Positions 11,823 to 23,385 are shown, counted from the first letter of the stretch. The stretch: 64,000 bases of DNA from Crotophaga sulcirostris (GCA_013397455.1 VYZB01000338.1:614102-678101), one strand, 5' to 3'. Program-made: numbers and translations. Notes: a model not told the origin generated them from the letters alone.

Positions 11823-12493
11823 ATGTACTCCTTCAACATATATAACTGGCCACCAGTGCAGAGGGCATGCTGGTGCAGGGGGATGTAGGGATGACACAGT
11901 ATAGCTGTTGTATATTGTCTCCTATTCAAAGCTGTCCTTGCCTTCCTAACTCTTGGTCTGAGAGGAATTAATTTCTTTCTTCTCCTTCAGCTTTGATCTT
12001 TAAACACCCCAAAGATAGCTACGGCCATCAGAGGGAAAGGAGCCTCTCCAGTGCATGATTCATTTGGCTGGGTGTAGACGTGCCCATGCCCCAGCCCTCT
12101 GCAGAGGAGCTGGAAAACCTCATCTTGCCAGTGTTTTGCCTGACCTTTTGTTCTGGGCGAACAGGATCTACTCAAGGCTTTAATTACCACCCTGTTCTCC
12201 GTTAGGTGTACAGGAGCCATCCTCTCTCCCTAGCAACAGATATATGAGGCCAAAACACGGAATCAGCAATTTGATGGGTAGCTCATAAGCAGAAGTTAGG
12301 AGCTGATCTCAGGAGCTTCCCTCTGAGGTGGGTGTAGAAAGAGGATTCGGCCCCCAGACCGATCCATTTTACCTGCCACATCCTTCATGAGAAGAACCAC
12401 TCTCTGCACAAGTGCACCTTGACCTACCACCCCCCTGCCCTCAGGTTGCTCGCTCTATCAGGAACCAGCTCAGAGCCCAGGCTTTGCAGAGGG
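11823..12493. other. Unannotated sequence
   Basis: About 0.67 kb with no recognised feature. No open frame of interest. Confidence 0.5.
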
Positions 12494-12575
12494 GAATCAT
12501 AGCATCAGTTAGGTTGGAAAACACCTTTAAGATCTTTGGGTCCAACCATAAACCTAACATTGACAAGTTCATCAA
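12494..12575 (-). mobile_element. CR1 LINE, group K-like, 3' UTR stub
   Basis: About 80 bp of minus-strand 3' end: a single diverged octamer pair (ATCATAGCATCA), then 'taggttggaaaacaccttta' and the 'gggtccaaccataaaccta' stretch. No ORF2 sequence remains. It lies head to head with the next element, its 5' break about 15 bp from the 5' break of the plus-strand copy. Confidence 0.8.
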
Positions 12576-12590
12576 GGAGGAGAAGGTACC

Positions 12591-12953
12591 TAAGAATGGA
12601 GAAAAGACTGAGAGGGAATCTCATCAATGCTTATAAATATCTAAAGGGTGGGGATCAGGAGGATAGGGCAGACTCTTTTCAGTGGTGGCCAGTGACAGGA
12701 CAAGGGGCAGTGGGCACAAAGTGGAGCACAAGAAGTTGTACCTAAACATGAGGGAATTCTTCTTTCCTGTGAGGGTGACGGAGCGCTGAACAGGCTGCCC
12801 AGAGAAGGTGTGGAGTCTCCTTCTCTGGAGATATTCAAACTCACCTGGACACCTGGTGAACCTGCTGTAGGTGACCCTACTTTAGCTGGGGGCTTGAACT
12901 GGATGATCTCCAGAGGTCCCTTCCAGCCCCAACCATTCTGTGATTCTGTGATT
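12591..12953 (+). mobile_element. CR1 LINE, group F (older bird type), 5'-truncated
   Basis: The plus-strand copy has a 3' end unlike all others here: 'ggatgatctccagaggtccc' followed by 'ttccagccccaaccattctg' and ATTCTGTG octamers. The ORF2 tail is decayed, but segments equivalent to NLINAYKYLKGGDQED, QWWPVTGQGAVGTKW and the 'acaggctgcccagagaaggt' stretch are legible. It corresponds to a CR1 type common in galliform and other birds (subfamily name not assigned). Confidence 0.88.
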
Positions 12954-14529
12954 GACACCCACTCTCCAAGGGGAGCCTGCTCCCTTCTGCTGGGGCAGAT
13001 GCCACCTCCTGATGCCTAATGGCACTAATGCTGGCATTTCTTGGATGCAGGTGTGTCTTTTGGTGTTTAAAAGAGACCAAGGAAACTGCAGAGGCCCTCA
13101 CATGCACACATGAGCACATACAAACATGTGCCCCACCTTGTGCAGATGTACAGCTCCTCCATGCTCTCCTGCTGGCCTGGAAGCTGGTGGGAGGCACTGC
13201 AGGAGCTCTGCAAGCAGTGAGCACTGTTGGGTGGCAGGTGTCGAAGCAGAACCAGCCCCTGGGGCTGTCATTAGTGCCATAATCGCACGTGTCATTGCAG
13301 ATGGAGGCACAGCCAACCACACAGCTCTATAGTAACAAACACAGACATCTTCCAAGTACATTCAGTACACTGCCCTGCTTCCCATCCGCCCCCGCATCGG
13401 CGAATATGTAAATAGAGGATATTCTTAGCAGAGAGGATTCCCAAGAAAATGCCACGTCTCTTTGATGCAAGCAAGGATTTAGTACGCTGGCACAGGGAAA
13501 CACTGAGGTCTTCCTAGTGACAAGAGAGTCAGAGCCTCCAACACTCACCAGCAGGCCCAGGGATGGGGTGAGCGTTTGGGGACACTTGCTCTGCTCTTCT
13601 GACCAGTAAAAACAAAAGGGGTGTGGATTTTAATCAAGTTCTTGAGCTGGTTAACTCTCAATTAATGAGACAAAAGACCAGCTAGAGTTGGAGGGAATTA
13701 TCTGTCTGACCTGAGGATCTGCTCTAAGTGCTTCTTACTCCTACCCGGTACCATGATGTTTTGGGGACCCTGGGTACTTCCCACGCAGAGCGGATGAGTG
13801 GTGCAAAGCAGACTTGAGATCCCTGTTTGACTGGGCAGCACCTGGTGGCCTCTGGTGAGACAGCACGCTGAAAGCCTTCAACACCTTTCTCCAGGCCACT
13901 CTAGGTGTGATGGGGTATGGAAAAGTGGCAAGGTGGGTGGGAACTGTCTTGCTTACACGTGGTGAACGCACAGCCCAACCTGGGGCATTTGGGAGGAGGG
14001 CACAGAGCTCCCCAGCACGGCACGGGTTGTGGGGTCAGTGCAGGGCAGGCTGAGACATAGCTAGGCTGAATTTCAAGCCCCAAAATAGGGACCTTTCTTT
14101 CCCTCGTAGTTGTCATGCGAGGAGCACAGCAATAAATTCCCCAGGCGAAAGACATTATTGTGGAAGCTGTGAAATCTGGGCACAGTTTCTCCTCAACATG
14201 CCTGACAAAGATAGACACAAAACTCATACTTTTCTCTGATGTAATGGGAGGGAGAGCTAGGATGCACATGAACAACAGCCTGCAGGGCATGAAGGGCTCC
14301 TCAGAGAAGTGTTGTTCATTCCTGGCAATAGGTGTGCAGCATGGACCGGGTGTGAAAGGATTGGGGTGTGTTTGGTGGCAGGATTTTGGGGCAGTGTGGT
14401 TCAGCCCCTGGCTCCAACCACACCTGGGACTTGCTGTGCTGAGTGGGTGCGTGCAAACTCCACTCTGGGACTGAGCTTGGTTTGGGAATGCACAGCATCT
14501 GAACTACCTTCAGGAAACACAAGGTTCAT
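12954..14529. other. Unannotated sequence with a cysteine-patterned minus open segment
   Basis: About 1.6 kb. The segment at about 13200-13326 on the minus strand opens immediately after a 'ctatag' that could be a splice acceptor, and reads with regularly spaced Cys (see findings). Otherwise there is no recognised repeat or gene. A plus open frame at 14160-14474 has no familiar domain. Confidence 0.4.
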
Positions 14530-15009
14530 AGCATCATAGAATCACTTCATCTACCCTTCTTTTAAACATCTCCAGTTATGGTGACTCAACCACGTCCCTG
14601 GGCAGCTCTGCCAGTGCCTGAGAAACCTTTTGGTGAAGAAATTTTTCCTGATGTCTAATCTGAACCTCCCCTGGTGCAACTTGAGGCCATTTCCTCTCAT
14701 CCTATCACCTTTTACTTGGAAGAAGACCAACACCCACCTCGCCACAACCTCCTTTCAGGCAGTTGTAAACAGTGACAAGGTCTCCCCTCAGCCTCCTCTT
14801 CTCCAGGCTAAACAGCCCCAGGTGCCTCAGCCGCTCCCAGAACCCCTGTTCTCCAGCCCCTTCCCCAGCTCTGATCCCTTCTCTGGACATGCTCCAGCCC
14901 CTCAAGATCCTTCTTGTAGTGAGGGGCCCAAAACTGAACCCAGGATTTGAGGTGTGGCCTCACTAATGCTGGGTACAAGGGCACAATCACTTCCCTGGTC
15001 CTGCTAGGT
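14530..15009 (-). mobile_element. CR1 LINE, group M, with internal 3' UTR deletion
   Basis: The minus-strand copy is about 480 bp. The octamers at 14530 run directly into the 'cttcatctacccttcttttaa' region, so most of the 3' UTR (the 'ggttggaaaagacctttgag' part) is missing. Then comes the ORF2 tail ([59 protein letters not shown]). It continues upstream through the [13 protein letters not shown] segment to the 'ggcccaaaactgaacccag' region. It reaches further 5' than most copies here. Confidence 0.92.
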
Positions 15010-15164
15010 GGGTTTATAACATCACAATAAAGTACCAATAACTGCATCTTTGTACCAGTTTATGCAGTCCTGTGCACTGTAGGTTATTTCAAGCTCTGCC
15101 TGGGGAGTGCTGCCTCTTCCTGCCCTCCAAATCCTGCCTGCAAACATATTCCCGTGCCTTTCGT

Positions 15165-15520
15165 GGAATCATAGAATCGTTCGGTTGGAAAAGACTTTTG
15201 AGATCATCAAGTCCAACCATGCCCATCCTGTGCTAAACCACGTCCCCCAGAAACTCATCTACCCATCTTTTGAAGACCTCCAGGGATGGGGACTCAACCA
15301 CCTCCCTGAGCAACTGTTCCACTGCCTGATCACCCTTTCAGTGAAGAATTTTTTCCTAATATTCAGCCTAAACCTGCTCTGGTGAAACTTGAGACCATTT
15401 CCTTTCATCCTATCACCTTTTACTTGGGAGAAGAGACCAACACCCTCTTTGCTACAACCTCCTTTCAGGCAGTTGTAGACAGTGATGAGGTCTCCCCTCT
15501 TCTCCAAGGTAAACAAAACT
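15165..15520 (-). mobile_element. CR1 LINE, group M, 5'-truncated
   Basis: The minus-strand copy has an ATTCTATG octamer end at 15165, a complete 3' UTR with 'agacttttgagatcatcaag', then the ORF2 tail ([56 protein letters not shown]). It truncates near 15520. It lies only about 155 bp from the preceding minus-strand group M copy, but both have their own 3' ends, so they are separate insertions or a duplicated pair. Confidence 0.92.
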
Positions 15521-16666
15521 TTTCCCACCCTACTGCCTGGCTGAGCTCCTGGCATGTGTGGACTCCTGCTCGGAGGACGGTATCGAGCTCACAGCGCTGC
15601 GTGTTCCTGACCTGCAGGTGTCTGCTCAAGCCCACACCTGGCTTGCAGAGAGCATGGGTGGTCGTGGGGGCATGAGGATGAGGAACTCCGTTTGCTGGAG
15701 TTCCTGCCCTCACAGGCAGTGCCTCAGATTGGCTGGAGGCTTCTCTGTCACCATCACCCCTGTGTCCCACCAGTGCTCACCTCGCAGCTCAGCCAGCTGC
15801 TCCACGCCAAAGGTCTTGCAAGAACTGTTTGCAATATATGGCTTCATACAGTTCCCTGTGTGCTGCTTTTCAACATCCTACGTAATGTTTAGTCACATTT
15901 AATAACAATAAAAGCCTCCTTCACAGCCACATGCTGGAAAATGGGGCTGATTTTACTTAAAACAATGAATGTGAATAGTTCATGGTCTTCTCGCATTACC
16001 CAGAGATTTATCACAACTCTTGCATAATTTAATCTCTACATCTGTGGGACACAAATGTTTCGCATTTCTTACATTTATGGGCAGACATCGAAAACATCTG
16101 TGCAGACCCAGTGCACAAAAAACATCTGGAAGACATCTCTGCCTTTTTATGACATACGTCTCCTGGTCTTTTGTCTGGAACAAGTGTGCTGCTATCAGTA
16201 GTAGCTTTATGTGCCGGTTACTGAGCTTCCCGTTTGGGCTTTGACAGGCGCAGGGGAAAATGTGATCAGCTCTGAATTTCAGCCCATTTCAGCAAGTGGG
16301 GAAGCAATTCAGGGAGCTTCCCACCCACCCACGCTGTGAGAATTTGGACCGGGATGGGAACAAGGCAGCCAGGGTTTGCTGCTAAGCTTGTGGACAGGGC
16401 GGTTTTCCTGAAGGTTCAAGCGCGGAGCTGGGCTGAGCTGCTGCTATCATTGCTCTGAGTAGCTCAGACTGGTGCAGCAAAGTGGCTGAGGAAGGGATTT
16501 TCTCTGCAACCCCTGACCTAGGAGATGGCTTGATGGGGACTTCAGATAAGGGGGAGGCCAACCTGCCTGTAGGGACCTGGGTGGGGACCATGATACATTC
16601 GACCCTGGTGTCGAATGTATCATTGCTGCTGCTGTTAATATCCCAGCCCTTTGGAAGTGAGATGAG
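15521..16666. other. Unannotated sequence containing a perfect 14-bp hairpin
   Basis: About 1.1 kb. AT-rich sequence at about 15830-16210 has no repeat I recognise. A perfect inverted repeat lies at 16590-16623 (listed separately). No gene seen. Confidence 0.5.
16590..16623. repeat. Perfect 14-bp inverted repeat with 6-nt loop
   Basis: The left arm ATGATACATTCGAC (16590-16603) and right arm GTCGAATGTATCAT (16610-16623) are exact reverse complements separated by CCTGGT. A mismatch at the next base pair ends the stem. It is not part of any CR1 copy; the nearest begins about 44 bp downstream. It may be an isolated hairpin, the remnant of a small foldback element, or a binding site for a dimeric protein. 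Nothing in the flanks decides between these. Confidence 0.95.
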
Positions 16667-17083
16667 CATAGAATGGTTTGGGTTGGAAGAGACCTCAAAG
16701 CCCATCCAGTTCCAACCCCCCTGCCATGGGCAGGGACACCTCCCACTGGATCAGGGGGCTCAAAGCCCCATCCAACCTGGCCTTGAACACCTCCAGGGAT
16801 GGGGCAGCCACCACTGCTCTGGGCAACCTGTGCCAGGGTCTCCCCACCCTCATCATGAATAATTTATTCCTTATGTTTAATCTAAATCTTCCCCCTTCCA
16901 ATTTAAAGCCATTCCCTCTCTTCCTGTCACTCCATGCCCTTGTCAAAAGTCCCTCCCTAGCTTTCTTGCAGACCCTCTTCAGTTACAGGAAGACTGCTCT
17001 TAGGTGTCCCTGGAGCCTTCTCTTTTCCAGGCTGAACAATCCCCTGTCCTCATAGTAGAGGTGCTCCAGCCCTCTGATCATGA
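16667..17083 (-). mobile_element. CR1 LINE, group O, 5'-truncated
   Basis: A well-preserved minus-strand group O copy. The 3' end is at 16667 with a single CATAGAATGG octamer remnant. The 3' UTR carries the antisense of the 'gatccagtgggaggtgtccc' motif. The ORF2 tail reads RPWHRLPRAVVAAPSLEVFKARLDGALS on the minus strand and continues through FRLNIRNKLFMMRVG and a SDRKRGNGFKLEGGR segment. The copy extends to the 'gatcagagggctggagcacc' segment (in antisense) near 17083. Confidence 0.9.
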
Positions 17084-19792
17084 AAGGCAGTAACAGCACA
17101 TGGAGATCTTTTTTTCACTACACAGTTTCTGTATGTGCATAGCAGTGTGTCTGATTCTTGCTGGCTGCATTCAGGTGAGAAGAGACCAAGGCATGGTCTT
17201 GGGCAGGCAGCACCACTGGGTTTGGCTGGGGCTTACCAACCATTCCGCTGCTTGAGTCTGGATGTGGAGCCAGGCAGCTCTGCCCTGCCAAACTTCTCAG
17301 TTTGAAACAACTTTTTGGTTCATCTTCTTGGATGAAGAGGGTTTAGTCATCATTCCTTCATATTTAAGGCCCTGCCATTTGGTCATGGGGCTGGAGAATA
17401 GACCCTGGCTTTTTTCACTTCAAGAGTATGAATGGAGCTGTTGTGACCCTGAGATGTACCTTGGCTATTGCTCTTTGCATTGGAGGTTTTCTTGGGAACT
17501 TGCTGTGATGGATCGGGTGCAGACGAAGAAACAGAACATTGCTTTTCCCTGCACAGGCATGATGTGGAGTAGTGTCTGATGGAAAGATCCAGAGAAACTA
17601 ATGAAGTGGCTCTGGGGCACTAAGTGGAGTGACCACAAGGATGGTGGTCTGTGTGGGATGGAGCCGGAGGGTGAAAAATCATTTTTTCACTCACAACTGG
17701 GTACTTTAATAAAATGCTCAGATCAGAACAGAAAAAAACTATATTTCAGAAAATCTGAAATCTTTCACATGACTTTTGGTCTTCTTTTTTCATTAAAATA
17801 CCCCAAAATGCAGTGTTCTGAAAGTTTAAACAATGTGTCATTGTGAGAGGGGAAACCTGGAAAGGTTTTGCACAGATGTATATATGTGAGTTATATCATC
17901 ATCTTCAAATTTGTACCTTTTTCATTTTATAACAAGCAAAATAATAAAAAAAAAGGCAGTATGTTCTTGCAGGTTTAAATTCTGACAGATCTGCATTTTC
18001 CAATGCCAAAATGTTTTACTCAAATTTTGTGAATAAATTCCTAAACTTTTCTGATTGCCTGGGCAATTTCTTTTGCCTGCAGTTTGATATAATGTGGGAT
18101 TACAGGAACAGATGTTATTTTTCCATGGGACATGATGTGTAAAGTCAGACTTTTGGAGATGTATAATTTGATCAAATGTAGCTGACTTTTCCCAAAGATT
18201 GTGAGCCCTTGCTCCAAAATGAAGTGGTTCGAACTTCCGAATGGTGGCTTTGAGGAGCTTTTCATCATGGATAAAGCAAAATATTTTCCCCAAAAGCCTG
18301 TTCTGAGGAATCGCTGACCTGTTTAAGCTGTGTGCTTGCAAAACCTTCGAGTGGTAGCAGACATCCTGGCGGTCAAAGCTGTGGTTTGGCAAGCTCTGAC
18401 CCGTGAAGGGCTCACAGCAGAGCACTGATCCACATTACCTGTCTGGGTTAATCACAGAGCTTGTGTTTTTCATGGGGTTTTGTAGTGTTCCCAAATTCCA
18501 GGATGGAAATAAGGAATCATCACAGTAGCTTTTTCCATCTTCCTCCACAAATCAGAAGAGAAACGCTGAGCACATCATGGCTTAAATAGTAAGGAGGTAC
18601 TGGCAGGGGAAGAGAGAATTGTCTGTATCCTGCTTAATTTATCCTGCAGGAGCCAAGGTCAGGGTTGGTATATCTGGGGTGGTGGATGTGGTGGTAGAGG
18701 TCCAGAGCAGTAGTGTGGGCCTGCTGCTGCTGCTGGGCGTCTGTTACTGATTGAGTCTGCTCGTCACCATGGAATAACTGACTTGTGCTTGATTATATCA
18801 GCAGGATTGGACCCTTGGTTGCACCAGGAGAGGCTAACTTGTGTGTCCTCCTCAACCTGGGCCAATGCCTGCAGGCTGGAGCAGAGCCCAGAGCTTTGGC
18901 AAACACCGATGGCTATCTGGCTCCTGAATCACAGCTTGAAGATGACAAAAATTTGTAGCCATATGCAGCCAACTCCCAAATAACCCTCTCCAAAACCCCA
19001 AGCTAACAGGCCAAGGTGACAAAGCCAGCATTTCTGTGCCACTGCAGCGGGGACTGTAAGGGTGGGATCGTCTCCTCGTCCAAAGTGCTGTGAGGATCAA
19101 GAGGTTGGGGACCTGCCCATCTCGGCCTCCTGCAGAAATGGGGCCTCCAGGGCTTTGGAAGCTGACAGGAAAGATATAGCCAGAACTGAGACTTGGCAGG
19201 AAAGGTCTGCAGGAGGAGAGCTCCCCGGAGGCAACCACTGCTCCCCCAAGACACAATACTCTGCTCCTTCCAAGCACATTTTTCTCAGGCAGTACTGGAT
19301 AATCTACGGGAATGTTAAACACCAAAATGAGCAACAATTCTGGCTGGAATTTCTCTGCAGGACAAGCAATGATCTTGTGTTCCTCTCCAAGTGTAAGCAA
19401 TGAGTGATGGAAGAGGTCAATGTTCCCATGTTACCCAAGTGGCTCAACGCATGTTGAAAGAGCGTTGGACGCTTTAGGTGTTGAATAGTTCAGGTGAGAG
19501 GAGACTGGTAAAATCACTTCTATGAATGTTGTGACCTTGCTTCTCTATTGGGAACAGCAATTCCCCTGTGAGCTATGAAGAGTGCCAAGTGAAGGTTTTT
19601 GTGCCCTCAGTGCCACCAGTCTGCCACATTGCCCTCCACATCCAGGCAGTGTGCCAGGGCAGTAGGATCCTCAGCTGGAGGAGAGAATGATGGAGATTCT
19701 CCTGCCTGAGGTACCTTCTGCCAGTGAAGGAAACAGTCAACCTCCCATCCAGGAGCAGAGGTTAGATCTCCCACCATGATAGTTCCTATCCC
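17084..19792. other. Unannotated AT-rich sequence with a CTG5 run
   Basis: About 2.7 kb. Strongly AT-rich from 17690 to 18260. A minus open frame at 17922-18425 and another at 18852-19400 are long for chance but match nothing I recognise. A short (CTG)5 tract lies at 18721-18735. No repeat of the CR1 type found. Confidence 0.45.
18721..18735 (+). repeat. (CTG)5 microsatellite
   Basis: Five uninterrupted CTG units directly followed by GGCG. Short, and likely just mildly variable. Confidence 0.9.
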
Positions 19793-20112
19793 CATAGAAT
19801 CATAGAATCATGGAATGGTTTGAGTTGGAAGGCTAAAGATCATCCCAGTCCAACCGCCCAGCCATGGGCAGGGACAGCTCCCACTGGATCAGGGGGCTCA
19901 AAGCCCCGTCCAACCTGGCCTTGAACACCTCCAGGGATGGGGCAGCCACCACTGCTCTGGGCAACCTGGGCCAGGGCCTCCCCACCCTCATGGTAACAAA
20001 TTTCTTCCTAATATCTCATCTAAATCTTCCCCGTCTTTCAGTTTAAAACCGTTCCCCCTTGTCCTACCCCTGCAGTCCCTGATCAAGAGCCCCTCCCCAG
20101 CTTTCCTGTAGG
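19793..20112 (-). mobile_element. CR1 LINE, group O, 5'-truncated
   Basis: The minus-strand copy has two CATAGAAT octamers at 19793-19812, the group O 3' UTR, then the ORF2 tail (antisense of 'ggaggtgttcaaggccagg', and the region encoding the RLDEI-like segment). It ends at about 20112 after the 'tcccctccccagctttcctg'-type antisense stretch. The minus frame is broken by substitutions. Confidence 0.9.
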
Positions 20113-21693
20113 CAAACATCCCAACATCCCTGATGGATAGGGACATTCTGCATTCTGGATCTCAAAAACCTTGGGGCACAACAACAGCACCTTCAGTCTC
20201 CCAGAAACGACCGGGTTGCCAAAACCATTGCTGCTCATCTCCCCTTCTCACACTGGGGGCCAGTCGGTGCCTGGTCCCGCGGGCTGTGCCATCTCACAGC
20301 TGAGGACCTGTCCGATGTGAGGATGTCTCTCCTTGTGAAGCAAAGCCAGTGCTCAGGGTGCAGCAGGAGTTAGACACCCAGGCAAGTGATGCACTGCATG
20401 GGCAATCAGGGTCCCCAGTCTCCTTGAAACCAGGCCGATTGCTGCCGGCCACCCCTGGGCGTGTCCACACAGCGCGGTGGCACATGGCTTCCAGTACTGT
20501 AGCGTGGAGGCACAACCAGTCAAGGCCAAAACCCTCCAGGGATGTGGGGAGATAGTGTGGAATTATTTTATTTTGTTTCACAAAAACATAGCGTTGTCAT
20601 CTTTTTAATAACACGTTCCTGCTTGCATGGGAATACGACAGGGGTTGTTTATTTATTTGCTTTTAATAACTGAGAAATGTTTACTTCTAAAGGGTTCCCC
20701 TGGTTTTCTTCCATGAAAATCCTTCCAAACATTCAAGGGGAGAAAGATGGAGTGTTTGTTTTGGTTTTTTTTTTTTTTTCACTAAAATTCCTCTTTTGGC
20801 AAAAATATAACTCTCCACTAAGGGACGAAATATCTGCCCAGCCTTGGGGGTCAAGTGCTGTGTGAGGGATTTCTCTGGTGCCCATCAGACCTGCAGGCAT
20901 TTGCAAACAAGCAGCAACTCCCTGGTTTGGGACTCGTTCAGGGCACTGGGAGCAGCGTGTCGAGGTTGCTCGTGCTCTGAGCCACTCCAGGAAACCTCCC
21001 TCAGATTCTTGGCGCAGGCCTAGGCTCCGTGATCTGGCATTGACCCCCTGAAAGGCACATGGAGGCTCATTATCATTTGCTGACCCAACTCCTGTTTTCA
21101 TTCCTCGTGACAGGAATCTGCACAGTGTTTAATGCAAACAGAGGAAACACATTTATTGCCCTTTCAGAAAAATTCTGATGTTTCAAAGCCATGTTCAGAA
21201 AGCCAGAGTGACTAAATTCTTCTGTCTCTGCAACCCCAGCTCCAAATACTTTGTGCTCTCTGGTTGGGAAAACATCTTAAAAGAATCTGTCTAGGAGGTA
21301 TTTCTTTTCCACATACTGGACCTTCACTGAGGGGCTCCTGGGCTTGAAGTAAGGTCAGTTGTACTGTCTGCTCACAGGAACAGGCAGTTCTGTGCAGAAA
21401 ACTGTGTTTCTGCTGTAATTGTCCCCTGTAGAAGCCAGATTTGACAGTGTCTTGATCTTCTCATGGGCTTAGCCAGATGTTTGGATCTCGGCTAGCCTGC
21501 AGGGCCACAGGGTTGGCCATCCTCAGCCAGCATCCCAGAAATATGGGGTGATTCATCATTTAAAACAGTAAATAATCGTTACAGAACTGCTAAACAGAAA
21601 GCAAACGTGATCCCAGGTCCAGAAGGATGGCGAGTCCGCTGAGCTGCTTGTGGTGTGCAATGAGCATGGGCTGGGGCAGACTCCAGGAGGCAG
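20113..21693. other. Unannotated sequence with a T15 run
   Basis: About 1.6 kb. A T15 tract is at 20765-20779. No gene or dispersed repeat recognised. The AT-rich segment around 20570-20860 has no LINE-like protein reading. Confidence 0.5.
20765..20779 (+). repeat. T15 homopolymer
   Basis: Fifteen consecutive T bases, flanked by GG and C. On the minus strand this is an A15 run, but no processed retrocopy or SINE body was identified adjoining it. Confidence 0.95.
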
Positions 21694-22576
21694 GTTGGGA
21701 TTGAGTGTACCCTCAGCAAGTTTGCAGATGACACCAAGCTGAGTGGTGTGGTTGAGATACTCTAGAGGGACGGATTGTCATCCAGAGGGACCTAGACAGG
21801 CTTGACAGGTGGGCTTGTTCCAACATTATCAAGTTCCACAAGGCCAAGTACAAATTCTGCACCTGGGTACAACCCCAGACATGGATACAGGCTGGGAAAT
21901 GAGTGGATTGAGAGCAGCCCTGTGGAGAAGGACTTTAGGATATCAGTGGATGAAAAACTGACTATGAGTGAGCAATGTTCGCTTACAGCCAAAAAGGCCA
22001 GTCACATCATGGGCTGCATGAAAAGAAATGTGGCCAGCAGGGCAAGGGAGGGAATTCTCCCCCTCTGCTCTTGTGAGACCCCATATCGAGTCCTGTGTTG
22101 GACTCTGGGGCTCCCAGCATAAGAAAGACATGGACCTGCTTTCGCGAGTCCAGAGGGGACCATGAAGATGATCCAAGGGCTGGAGCACCTCCCATACGAG
22201 GACAGGCTGAGAGAGTTGGGGTTGTTCTTCCTGGAGAAAAGCAGCCTCCACTACTGAAAGGGGCTCCAGGAAAGCTGTAGAGGGGCTCTTGATCAGGGAG
22301 TGCAGGGCTAGGACGAGGGGGAAAAGTTTTAAGCTGCAAGAGGGGAGATTGAGATGAGATCTTAGACAGAAATGTTTTCCTGTGAGTGTGTTGAGGCCTT
22401 GGCCCAGGTTGCCCAGGGAAGTGGTGGCTGCCCCATCCCTGGAGGTGTTCAAGCCCAGGTTGGATGAGGCTTGTAGCCCCCTGATCCAGTGGGAGGTGTC
22501 CCTGCCCATGGCAGGGGATGGAACTGGATGGGTTTTAAGGTCCCTTCTAATCCAAACCATTCCATAATTCTATGAT
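21694..22576 (+). mobile_element. CR1 LINE, group O, longest copy; includes reverse-transcriptase FADD motif
   Basis: About 880 bp on the plus strand. The first ~60 bases encode GIECTLSKFADDTKLSGVV. FADD is the catalytic aspartate motif of the CR1-clade reverse-transcriptase palm, at 21721-21732. Downstream the frame is broken by a stop after the SGVVEIL segment and by several frameshifts. Legible segments include SKCKF-like and NEWIESSPVEKDFRISVDEKL, then the thumb region and the C-terminal tail. A short internal deletion lies near 22240. The copy ends with the group O 3' UTR and ATTCTATG octamers at 22576. It cannot encode an active enzyme. Confidence 0.93.
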
Positions 22577-23385
22577 AAACTTATACCCATTTTACTCTGG
22601 TTTAACGCCACTGATTGATGTGGAGTTAGACCTTGTAGGCTCATATGAAATCAGGATATGATCCAGTCGACACGGACTGCAGGGCATCCTCTGCCCTGGC
22701 AGGGGTAAAGCCAAAGGGGAGCCTGAACCACAGCATCGTTTCCCCTGCCATGTGCTGGCACAGACCTTGGGACCTGCCCCAATGATTTTCAATGTGAGGC
22801 AGATGTGAAAGGAAAAGAATATTATTTTAATCATATTAGAGCTCTGTGCATTGCTGCTTAGAGCAGCCTAAAGGGTAACACATTGTTTTAAGGGTTCTTC
22901 ACTGCCTGAAGTGCTTTGACCTGTTAAATCATGTCAAGAAACCCATTTTGAGCAGCTTCAAACACGTCTGCCATCTTTAAGGGTTTGGTAATTTCCAGTG
23001 TATCACAGCAGAGCAATTTACACCTGCATCTTTGCAGAAACTGAGAAATACTGTTTAAATATTTAGCGAGTCGATCCACTTCACATTTGCTGGGGTTACC
23101 AGAAAGACACAGGGGCTTCCCTGAGCACCACAGCATCACAGATCTTGGGCAGTTAGTTAGCTGATGCCTCTGATAAGCCTGGGCTGGCACAGCTCGGCTT
23201 TTTACTGTACAAATGAAATCTCAGTCCAGAAAACAGTCACAAGTCTTAAATCAGGTGAGCAGGGTTTTGTTGTAGCTCCAAGATACCTCTTTGTGGGACA
23301 GGGTGGAAGCAAAAGTTTCCTCTGCATACGGTCATGTGGCACAAGACCTCACAGGCTCATTGTTTAGCTTGTGCCCACCCATTTA
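22577..23385. other. Unannotated sequence
   Basis: About 0.8 kb with no recognised gene or repeat. Moderately AT-rich around 22790-22990. Confidence 0.5.

Noticed and set aside
17922..18425. Minus open frame of 167 codons in AT-rich DNA
   Set aside because: Longer than usual for AT-rich DNA, but the residues (many His, Asn, Gln, Cys, Leu) show no motif or known family; without conservation data I do not call a gene.
18852..19400. Minus open frame of 182 codons
   Set aside because: It overlaps an open plus frame in the same place, has no recognisable domain or splice context, and composition matches random GC-balanced DNA.
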